A stretch of DNA of 64,000 bases from UBA1413 sp964552955 (lineage in GTDB: Bacteria > Bacteroidota > Bacteroidia > Bacteroidales > Prolixibacteraceae). The notes under the pieces are model-generated. The model worked only from the letters and a program-made list of their open reading frames with translations, ran no database searches and had not been told where the DNA came from. Below are positions 34,624 through 42,062 of this stretch, one piece after another (the stretch's first letter is position 1; each line of letters opens with the position of its first letter). The position numbers and the translations under genes are program-made. The stretch covers positions 13,381 through 77,380 of the forward strand of contig CAZKIU010000015.1 in NCBI GenBank assembly GCA_964552955.1, in the 5' to 3' direction.

Positions 34624-36993
34624 ATGATGACACCCAGGATACAAAAACTAAGAGAGGAGAGTTTAAATGCGGTGCCCCGGATATCGGCAGAGCGGGGGCT
34701 GCTGGTGACCCGTTTTTACAGGGATCACCTCTCCTTTGGTGATGCGGTGCCGGTACAGCGGGCCAAGGCCTTTCGTTATATATTGGAGAACAAGGAGATA
34801 TGCATCAATGGCGGGGAGTTGGTGGTAGGAGAGCGGGGGCCTGCCCCCAAGGCGACGCCCACCTATCCGGAGATCAATGTGCACAGCCTTCAGGATCTGG
34901 AGATCCTTGACAGCCGGGAGAAGGTGTGGTTCCGTGTGGATGCGGCCACCCGGAAGGCTTTTGAGGAGGAGATCATTCCCTTCTGGAAGGGGCGTTCTAA
35001 CCGCGACCGGATCATGGCGGCCATGGTGCCGGAGTGGAAGGAAGCCTATGCTGCCGGCATCTTCACGGAGTTCATGGAGCAGAGGGCCCCTGGGCATACC
35101 GTGGCGGGCGGAAAGATCTACCATAAGGGTATGCTGGATATCATCGCCGATGTGGACCAGGCCATGGAGCAGCTCGATTTCCTTACAGATGTGCGGGCCC
35201 ATGCCCGGCAGGAAGAGCTCAGGGCCATGCGGATAGCCGCTGAAGCTCTCATCGGTTACGCAGAGCGGCATGCGCGAAGGCTGGAGGAGATGGCACAAAC
35301 GGAGGAAGAGGCCTCCCGCGCCGCTGAACTCCGCCACATGGCTGCCGTCTGCCGGCGGGTACCTGCCCATGCCCCCTCCTCCTTTCATGAAGCCCTCCAG
35401 TACTACTGGTTTGTCCATCTGGGGGTCATCACCGAACTTAACCCCTGGGATAGCTTCAACCCGGGGCGCCTCGACCAGCACCTGATGCCCTTCTATGAGA
35501 AGGAGATCCACCAGGGGACCCTCACCCGCGATCAGGCGGTAGAACTCCTCCAGTCGTTCTGGATCAAATTCAACAACCACCCTGCTCCCCCGAAGGTGGG
35601 GATCACCGCCCTCGAGAGCAATACCTACACCGATTTTGCCTTGATCAACGTGGGAGGGGTCAAGGAGGACGGCTCCGACGGGGTCAATGAGATGAGTTAT
35701 ATTCTTTTGGAGGTCATCGAGGAGATGCGGCTATTACAGCCCAGTTCCATGGTGCAGTTGAGCAAGAAAAACCCCGACCGCTTCATCGACCGGGCCGTGA
35801 AGATTGTTAAAACAGGGTTCGGGCAGCCCTCTGTTTTCAACACCGACGCCATCATCCAGGAGCTCATGCGCCAGGGCAAGGAGATCACCGATGCCCGCAA
35901 CGGGGGCGCCAGCGGATGCGTCGAAAGCGGCGCCTTTGGCACCGAAAGCTATATCCTCACCGGCTATTTCAACCTGCCCAAGATATTGGAGGTGACCCTT
36001 CACAATGGCGTCGACCCCCGCACCGGCCGGAAAATAGGGCTTTCAACGGGCGAACCGGAAACCCTCACCTCATGGGAAAAACTGATGGAGGCTTTCCGGC
36101 GGCAGGTGAACCACTTCGCCGGCATCAAGATCAGAGGCAGTAACCACATCGAATCGATTTTCATGGAGCATGTTCCCACGCCATTTCTGTCGCTGATCAT
36201 CGACGACTGTGTGGCGCGGGGTACCGATTACCTCTGTGGGGGAGCCCGTTACAATACCAATTACATCCAGGGGGTGGGCCTGGGCACCCTCACCGACAGC
36301 CTGACGGCCCTTCAAAAGGTAGTCTTCGGGGAGGGTGCGATGCCCCTGGCACAGTTCAGGGATGCCCTGGCGGCCGATTTCGAAGGCCATGAGGAGCTTC
36401 GTTACCGGCTGGTGTACAAAATGCCCAAATATGGGAACGACGACCCGGAGGCGGACCATCATCTTTCAGAAGCTTTCGAAATCTATTACCAGGCGGTCAA
36501 CGGCCATACCTCCCCGCGGGGGGCGACCTACAGGATCAACTTGCTGCCCACCACCTGCCATATCTACTTCGGGAGTGTCCTGGGAGCCAGTGCCGACGGC
36601 AGAAAGGCCGGCCAGCCTGTATCAGAGGGGATCTCCCCCGTTCAGGGGGCCGACACCCGGGGCCCCTCGGCCGTCATCCGGTCGGCAGCCAAAATAGACC
36701 ACCTCCGCACCGGAGGAACCCTGCTGAACCAGAAATTCACCCCCTCCTTTTTCAACGATGATGAAGCCATCAGAAAGGTATCACAACTGGTGCGCAGCTA
36801 TTTCAGGATGGATGGGCATCATATCCAGTTCAACGTGGTGGACGCCGCCACCCTGCGCGATGCCCGGAAGCATCCCGAAAATTACCGCGACCTCATCGTG
36901 AGAGTGGCCGGCTACAGCGATTACTTCAACGACCTGGGGGCTGACCTCCAGGAGGAGATCATCCACCGCACCGAACACGGAACCGTGGAATGA
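34624..36993 (+). CDS. hypD: Glycyl-radical enzyme, trans-4-hydroxy-L-proline dehydratase (HypD) type
   Basis: 789 residues. HypD removes water from trans-4-hydroxy-L-proline to give pyrroline-5-carboxylate, which ProC can turn into proline. The thiyl Cys432 and Glu434 lie in SGCVESG, and the glycyl radical Gly763 in RVAGYSDYF. Using the C. difficile HypD active-site numbers as I remember them (F152, H160, D278, S334, D339, F340, C434, E436, Y450, T645, G765), every residue is found here at a constant offset of -2: F150, H158, D276, S332, D337, F338, C432, E434, Y448, T643, G763. This separates it from pyruvate formate-lyase. The activase gene is just upstream; no proC is in the window. Confidence 0.92.
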   Translation: MMTPRIQKLREESLNAVPRISAERGLLVTRFYRDHLSFGDAVPVQRAKAFRYILENKEICINGGELVVGERGPAPKATPTYPEINVHSLQDLEILDSREKVWFRVDAATRKAFEEEIIPFWKGRSNRDRIMAAMVPEWKEAYAAGIFTEFMEQRAPGHTVAGGKIYHKGMLDIIADVDQAMEQLDFLTDVRAHARQEELRAMRIAAEALIGYAERHARRLEEMAQTEEEASRAAELRHMAAVCRRVPAHAPSSFHEALQYYWFVHLGVITELNPWDSFNPGRLDQHLMPFYEKEIHQGTLTRDQAVELLQSFWIKFNNHPAPPKVGITALESNTYTDFALINVGGVKEDGSDGVNEMSYILLEVIEEMRLLQPSSMVQLSKKNPDRFIDRAVKIVKTGFGQPSVFNTDAIIQELMRQGKEITDARNGGASGCVESGAFGTESYILTGYFNLPKILEVTLHNGVDPRTGRKIGLSTGEPETLTSWEKLMEAFRRQVNHFAGIKIRGSNHIESIFMEHVPTPFLSLIIDDCVARGTDYLCGGARYNTNYIQGVGLGTLTDSLTALQKVVFGEGAMPLAQFRDALAADFEGHEELRYRLVYKMPKYGNDDPEADHHLSEAFEIYYQAVNGHTSPRGATYRINLLPTTCHIYFGSVLGASADGRKAGQPVSEGISPVQGADTRGPSAVIRSAAKIDHLRTGGTLLNQKFTPSFFNDDEAIRKVSQLVRSYFRMDGHHIQFNVVDAATLRDARKHPENYRDLIVRVAGYSDYFNDLGADLQEEIIHRTEHGTVE

Positions 36994-37144
36994 CCCCCCT
37001 GACCGGGTACCTGCAATCTATTACTGCTCTGACGTTAACCGGCTTGTAGCACTGTAGGCCCGATCCTCAGGTAGGGATCCCAGATTCTGTGAAGCGCTGT
37101 GATCTCTTCCCGCAGTGCATGGAGTGAACCATTTTTGATGGATG

Positions 37145-37162
37145 TATATTTGACTACTTTTG
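37145..37162 (+). promoter_or_regulatory. Two overlapping-region -7 elements before the pulA operon
   Basis: TATATTTG (37145-37152) and TACTTTTG (37155-37162) both match TAnnTTTG and lie 10 bp apart, 14-24 nt before ATG 37177. A TTTTTG at 37132-37137 is 17 nt upstream of the second box. Two start sites are possible. Confidence 0.55.
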
Positions 37163-37176
37163 CACAAATTTCCCAC

Positions 37177-37725
37177 ATGAAGGTGATGCTACGCATATTA
37201 GTACTGGTCATGGCCCCCCTGGCCGCTTCGGCAGCCCCTGCCAAGGGGCTCGATGGCCATTCCATCGCCGGCCTTCTGATGGCCCTGACCCTGCCCATAG
37301 CCCTCTATTTCTTCATCCGCTGGCTCAAAAACCGGGGCAAAACCCCTTCAGGAAAAATAAAGAGCGCCCAAAAGAGAAAATACACCATCGCCCTGGAGAA
37401 AAATAAACTGTACTATCCTGATTATCTTCTTCTCAAGGTCACCAACAGTGGAAATTGTGATGTCGACCTCGACCGCCCCCTCCTGACCTTCAGCAATATA
37501 TGGTTGAAGCGCAACTTCCGGATCAAGGGGACTAACCTCTACCATTTTTACCCTGTACTCCTGGAGCCAGGTAAAACGCATGAATTCACCATTGATCTGG
37601 CCCCATTTTACCGTTATGACCGCCGGCTGATAAGATTTCCCAGGGTAACGGTATCGGTCCGTGAGGTCGGGTCCAGGCGGGCGGTCTCACAAAGTGTGAT
37701 GCTCCGGAAAACCCTGTTACGCTGA
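37177..37725 (+). CDS. Hypothetical membrane-anchored protein upstream of pulA
   Basis: 182 residues from ATG 37177. A signal-like first helix (MLRILVLVMAPLAASAAPA) and a second helix (SIAGLLMALTLPIALYFFI) precede a basic linker and a beta-rich domain (about 75-182; KYTIALEKNKLYYPDYLLLKVTNSGNCDVDLDRPLLTF), which resembles an immunoglobulin-like fold. I do not recognise the family. It ends 2 nt before pulA, so the two are almost surely co-translated. Confidence 0.72.
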   Translation: MKVMLRILVLVMAPLAASAAPAKGLDGHSIAGLLMALTLPIALYFFIRWLKNRGKTPSGKIKSAQKRKYTIALEKNKLYYPDYLLLKVTNSGNCDVDLDRPLLTFSNIWLKRNFRIKGTNLYHFYPVLLEPGKTHEFTIDLAPFYRYDRRLIRFPRVTVSVREVGSRRAVSQSVMLRKTLLR

Positions 37726-37727
37726 CC

Positions 37728-39665
37728 ATGAGGAACTGGCACTTCAACCATATCGATTTCTCGACCTATCCCCATTATACAAAGGGGGATCTGGGGGTGA
37801 GCCGTACAACGGAGAAGACGCATTTCCGGCTGTGGGCCCCCACGGCCAGGATGGTGGACCTGAGGCTTTACGCAGAGGGAAAGGGAGGAAAGCCGGTGAA
37901 GGTCATCGCCATGGAGCGATCAGAAGGAGGTACCTGGTACCATGAGGAACCCTGTGACCTGGAAGGGGTCTATTATACTTTCCAGGTCAACGACGGAGAG
38001 TGGCTCCATGAGGGTCCCGGTCCTTACGCCCGGGCCGTGGGCGTCAATGGCCACAGGGGAATGGTGGTCGACCTGGCATCGACCAACCCACCGGGGTGGG
38101 ATAAGGACAAAGGTCCCCGGCTCAGGGCTTTCACCGACTGGATCATCTACGAAACCCATGTCAGGGATTTCTCAATCTCCCCCTGTTCAGGCATCCGGCA
38201 TAAAGGAAAATACCTGGGATTTACGGAAGAAGATACGACCACTCCTTCCGGAGAAAAAACGGGGCTCTCCTATCTCCAGGAGCTGGGCATTACCCATGTT
38301 CATCTATTGCCTGTCAATGATTTTCAGACCGTAGACGAGGAGTTTCCGGCGCTGAAATACAACTGGGGGTATGATCCCCAGAACTTTAATGCCCCGGAGG
38401 GGTCCTATGCCACGGATCCCAATGACGGGCGGGTTCGCATCAGGGAACTGAAGATGCTGGTGAAAGCCCTCCATGACCACGGCATCGGGGTCATCCTCGA
38501 CGTGGTCTACAACCATACCTGGCTCACCAAAGGGTCGGTCTTCAACCAGACGGTCCCGGGCTATTACTACCGCCAGAACCCTGATGGTTCTTTTTCCAAT
38601 GCGTCGGGTTGCGGCAATGAGATCGCCACTGAGCGCTTCATGGTGCGTAAATTCATCATCGACTCGCTGAAATACTGGATCCGGGAGTATCATATCGACG
38701 GATTCCGTTTTGATCTGATGGGGATTTTTGACAATGAGACCATGCGGCATATCCGTTATGAAATAGACAAGAAGGATCCGGGGATTTTCCTTTATGGGGA
38801 GGGGTGGACGGGGGGTCCATCGCCGATGCCGGAATTCCGGAGGGCCGTAAAGAAAAACATCTCTCATCTGCCGGGAATCGCTGCCTTTTGCGACGATATG
38901 CGGGATGCACTCAAGGGGAACCATGGTCATAAGGGGAGTCTGGGTTTTGTCAGCGGGCTGGCCTTGCGGGAGGAGGCGATAAAGTTTGCGGTGGTGGGAG
39001 CCACCTGGCACCCCCAGATCGTTTACAGTTATGTGGAGAGCTCTCCGGAGCCGTGGGCTGCCGAGCCCTCCCAGTGCATCAATTATGTAGCCTGCCACGA
39101 CAATTACACCCTCTATGACAAGCTGGCGATGAGCCGCCCCGGGGCCTCTGACGAAGAACTCCGTCAGATGGTGAAACTGGCCGGGGCAGTGATCCTCACC
39201 TCCCAGGGGGTTCCCTTTCTCCATGCGGGCATGGAATTCTGCCGCTCTAAGGAGGGCCATGGCAACTCCTACCAGTCTTCCGACATCATCAACCAGATCG
39301 ACTGGTGTGACCGCCGGACCTATGCCGACGTCAACGACTATTACTTCCGCCTGATCAGACTGCGCCGGAACCACCCCCTTTTCAGAATCAGCCAGGCCGA
39401 GCTCATCCGCAAAAACCTCTCCTTCTGCATCAAATACAAGGTGGGCGTGGTCACCTATTGTCTCAAAGGAAAAAATACAGGCGACAGTTGGGAACAGGCC
39501 ATCGTGATTTTCAACGGCAACAGGGAGGAAGTCAGGGTGGAGGTTCCATTGCAGAAGTTCAGGATCATTGCCCGCGGGGAGCATATCGACGAGTTGTCGG
39601 CCGAGACCACCGAAGGAGGAGAGGTGGCGGTACCCCCCGTCTCCATGATGCTACTGGCCCGCTGA
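37728..39665 (+). CDS. pulA: Type I pullulanase (GH13)
   Basis: 645 residues. Debranching enzyme cutting alpha-1,6 bonds in glycogen, pullulan or amylopectin. An N-terminal CBM48-like domain (about 20-120) precedes the GH13 barrel; the type I pullulanase motif YNWGYDP is present, with nucleophile Asp329 (DGFRFDLMG), acid/base Glu358 (YGEGW) and Asp458 (ACHDNYTLYDK). No signal peptide, so it is probably cytosolic and acts on stored glycogen or imported dextrins. Confidence 0.94.
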   Translation: MRNWHFNHIDFSTYPHYTKGDLGVSRTTEKTHFRLWAPTARMVDLRLYAEGKGGKPVKVIAMERSEGGTWYHEEPCDLEGVYYTFQVNDGEWLHEGPGPYARAVGVNGHRGMVVDLASTNPPGWDKDKGPRLRAFTDWIIYETHVRDFSISPCSGIRHKGKYLGFTEEDTTTPSGEKTGLSYLQELGITHVHLLPVNDFQTVDEEFPALKYNWGYDPQNFNAPEGSYATDPNDGRVRIRELKMLVKALHDHGIGVILDVVYNHTWLTKGSVFNQTVPGYYYRQNPDGSFSNASGCGNEIATERFMVRKFIIDSLKYWIREYHIDGFRFDLMGIFDNETMRHIRYEIDKKDPGIFLYGEGWTGGPSPMPEFRRAVKKNISHLPGIAAFCDDMRDALKGNHGHKGSLGFVSGLALREEAIKFAVVGATWHPQIVYSYVESSPEPWAAEPSQCINYVACHDNYTLYDKLAMSRPGASDEELRQMVKLAGAVILTSQGVPFLHAGMEFCRSKEGHGNSYQSSDIINQIDWCDRRTYADVNDYYFRLIRLRRNHPLFRISQAELIRKNLSFCIKYKVGVVTYCLKGKNTGDSWEQAIVIFNGNREEVRVEVPLQKFRIIARGEHIDELSAETTEGGEVAVPPVSMMLLAR

Positions 39666-39808
39666 TCTGTTGGAGGCTGCCATCAGTCAGTGCGTACGTT
39701 TCCTGATCATGTCATCATGAAAAGTCAAGCCCGCTGATCAGAAAGGGGCTTTCCGTAGGTTCTGCAGGCTTATCCTGACCCCTTCACTTTGAGTCAACTG
39801 TCCACTGA

Positions 39809-41029
39809 TCAGAACGCCGCCAGCAAAAGGTCGATATCCTTGACCGGAAGATTGAACTGATCGCCCACATCCTTACTGGTAAGAATGCCCCGGTAGAGGT
39901 AAACCCCTTTGCGGAAGCCACGTGACGATTTGATATAGTGGTCGATGCCGCCGTTTTCGCCGATGGCGAGCAGCTCAGGGATAAGGATATTGCTCAGTGA
40001 GATGGAAGCAGTTCGGGCGACGAGGGAGGGAATGTTGGGCACGCAGTAATGGACTACCCCTTTGTTCCGGAAGACCGGGTTATTGAGGTCGGTAAGGTGT
40101 GACGTCTCAAAGCATCCGCCCTGGCTGGCATTCAGGTCGATGATGATAGCGCCCTCCTTGACATGACGGACCATCTCAGCAGTGACCCTGAAGGCCGGTG
40201 TTTCGTTGAAAGGCTGGGCCCCCACGACGGCATCGGCCGAAAGGAGGGCTTTTTTCAGCACCTTGGGGTAAAACACCGAGGTGAAGATCTGCCGGCCCAG
40301 TTTCTCCTCCAGGCGGCTGAGCCGCTCTACCGATGTGTCGAAAACCTTCACGATGATCCCCAGTCCGAGGGCCGCACGGGCCGCAAACTCAGCCGCCGTA
40401 CCCGAACCAATGATCACCAGCTCTGCCGGTGTGATCCCTGTGACATTGCCGAAGAGCACCCCCTTGCCTCCTCTTGAATTGCTCAGATATTCACTGGCAA
40501 TGGTGATGGAGGTGATCCCCGATATCTGGCTCATCTGATGCACAAAGGGAAGGAACCCCTCCTCATTTTCAAGGTATTCATAGGCGATGCAGGTCATCTT
40601 TTTCTGCATGAGCTTCTCAATGGACTCAGAGCAGTGCGACTGGAGTTGCATATTGGAGATGATGACCTGTCCTCCTCTGAGCATTCCTGTTTCCTCCGCA
40701 TCAAAGGGGGCCACCCTCAGGATGATGTCGCACTGCATCACCTCTTCTCTTTTTTCCACGATCCTGGCTCCGGCTTCGGAGTATTCCTTGTCGCTATAGC
40801 TGGCCTGTCGGCCGGCACCCGTCTCCATCCAGATCTCATGGCCGTGCGATACCAGCAGGTCAACGGCCTGGGGCGTCAGGGGAACCCTGTATTCCACCTT
40901 ATGAAGATCGGAGGGAATACCTATAACAATTTTCTTCTCCCGCTGCCGCAACTCCAGCATCTCCTCGCGGGGCAACAGCATACTCCCGGAAATCGGCATC
41001 CCTGTTCTGATTTTCTCTTTTCCTGTCAT
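39809..41029 (-). CDS. ald: Alanine dehydrogenase
   Basis: 406 residues from ATG 41029. NAD-dependent interconversion of alanine with pyruvate and ammonia. The N-terminal signature VIGIPSDLHKVEYRVPLTPQAV, the ISNMQLQSHC segment and the Rossmann part ELVIIGSGTAAEFAARAALGLG support this. It has a 35-residue N-terminal extension compared with the classical ~370-residue enzyme, a feature of a Bacteroidota branch. The transhydrogenase alpha subunit is related, but no pntB partner is nearby. A near-consensus -7 box TAACTTTC is at 41053-41060. Confidence 0.88.
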   Translation of the reverse strand: MTGKEKIRTGMPISGSMLLPREEMLELRQREKKIVIGIPSDLHKVEYRVPLTPQAVDLLVSHGHEIWMETGAGRQASYSDKEYSEAGARIVEKREEVMQCDIILRVAPFDAEETGMLRGGQVIISNMQLQSHCSESIEKLMQKKMTCIAYEYLENEEGFLPFVHQMSQISGITSITIASEYLSNSRGGKGVLFGNVTGITPAELVIIGSGTAAEFAARAALGLGIIVKVFDTSVERLSRLEEKLGRQIFTSVFYPKVLKKALLSADAVVGAQPFNETPAFRVTAEMVRHVKEGAIIIDLNASQGGCFETSHLTDLNNPVFRNKGVVHYCVPNIPSLVARTASISLSNILIPELLAIGENGGIDHYIKSSRGFRKGVYLYRGILTSKDVGDQFNLPVKDIDLLLAAF

Positions 41030-41129
41030 GATATCAGCTTCTGTTCGCCTCTGAAAGTTACATCCAAATGGTGACTTTTCAAAATGATCAGCGGGAGGGT
41101 CAGAGAACCCCGGGCGGCCCTGTCCGGCA

Positions 41130-41558
41130 TCATGCTTCCACAGCCCGCGCCCTGAGCCGGCGGGTCCCTTCACTCTCTTCTTCCAGAATCACCTCCGTAT
41201 GGGGTGAGGGTAATAACCCGGCGACCTTCTCGGGCCACTCAATCAGGCAGTAATGGCCACTGTAGAAATAATCCTCATACCCCAGGTCATACACTTCGGA
41301 AAGTGCTTTCAGCCGGTAGAAATCAAAATGAAAAAGGGAGTCCCCGGAATGGGTATGGTACTCGTTGATGATGGCAAAGGTCGGACTGGTGACGATGTCC
41401 TCCGAGCCGAGGAGCAGGCAGACCTCCCGTATGAAAGTGGTTTTTCCGGCCCCCATGGAACCGTAGAAGGCAAAAACCCGTTCGTCAGGAAAAGCCCTGA
41501 TCAGCTCGGCGGCAGCCTCTGGCAGCTCCCGCAGGGTCAAATGGTTTCTCTCAAACAT
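41130..41558 (-). CDS. tsaE: TsaE, ATPase for tRNA t6A modification
   Basis: 142 residues from ATG 41558. It works with TsaB and TsaD to form threonylcarbamoyl-adenosine at position 37 of ANN-decoding tRNAs. Walker A GSMGAGKTTFI, the TSPTF motif (VTSPTFAIINEY), and the HFDFYRL and LIEWPEKV blocks are all present. The frame extends 16 codons upstream but that stretch lies close to the promoter and lacks similarity. Divergent from gcvH. Confidence 0.94.
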   Translation of the reverse strand: MFERNHLTLRELPEAAAELIRAFPDERVFAFYGSMGAGKTTFIREVCLLLGSEDIVTSPTFAIINEYHTHSGDSLFHFDFYRLKALSEVYDLGYEDYFYSGHYCLIEWPEKVAGLLPSPHTEVILEEESEGTRRLRARAVEA

Positions 41559-41582
41559 TGATAGTGGTTTGATGCAATAATA

Positions 41583-41590
41583 CAAAAATA
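41583..41590 (-). promoter_or_regulatory. -7 promoter element for tsaE
   Basis: The minus strand reads TATTTTTG (TAnnTTTG), 24 nt before ATG 41558. Confidence 0.55.
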
Positions 41591-41628
41591 TGGTTAATTT
41601 TACCACAAAAATTAATTAGCAATCGATT

Positions 41629-42009
41629 ATGAAAATTCCTGAAAATCTGAAATTTACCCGTGATCATGAATGGATTCGCGTTCAGGGGGAAATGGCCGTT
41701 GTCGGCATTACCGATTTCGCACAGGGAGAATTGGGCGATGTGGTTTTCGTAGAAATTGAGACCGAAGGGGAGAGCCTGGAGAAGGGGGAGATTTTTGGAA
41801 CCGTGGAGGCCGTCAAGACGGTATCAGACCTTTTCATGCCGGTATCTGGCGAGGTCATGGAAATCAACGAGGCCCTTACTACTCATCCTGAGTTGGTCAA
41901 TAAGGATCCTTACGGTGAGGGATGGATGATAAAAGTGAAAATGACGGATGAGGGAGATCTGGCAGAATTGCTGACGCCCGACGCCTACCGTCAGATGATA
42001 GAGGCATAA
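41629..42009 (+). CDS. gcvH: Glycine cleavage system H protein
   Basis: 126 residues. Lipoyl carrier that shuttles the aminomethyl group between GcvP, GcvT and GcvL. Lipoylated Lys63 lies in GTVEAVKTVSDL; the start (HEWIRVQGEMAVVGITDFAQGELGDVVFVE) is typical. No other gcv gene is in the window. A strong terminator follows immediately. Confidence 0.97.
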   Translation: MKIPENLKFTRDHEWIRVQGEMAVVGITDFAQGELGDVVFVEIETEGESLEKGEIFGTVEAVKTVSDLFMPVSGEVMEINEALTTHPELVNKDPYGEGWMIKVKMTDEGDLAELLTPDAYRQMIEA

Positions 42010-42039
42010 AAAAACGCCCCGGCTCTCCGGGGCGTTTTT
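42010..42039. terminator. Bidirectional intrinsic terminator between gcvH and nrdJ
   Basis: An A run and CGCCCCGG (to 42022) pair with CCGGGGCG (42027-42034) and five T (42035-42039), loop CTCT. The A run on the left gives a T run on the other strand, so it serves both converging genes. Confidence 0.93.
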
Positions 42040-42062
42040 GTTGATTAACAAACCCTAACTTA

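Noticed and set aside
34624..36993. Pyruvate formate-lyase
   Set aside because: PFL has two adjacent active-site cysteines; this enzyme has a single Cys in CVES and the hydroxyproline pocket residues.
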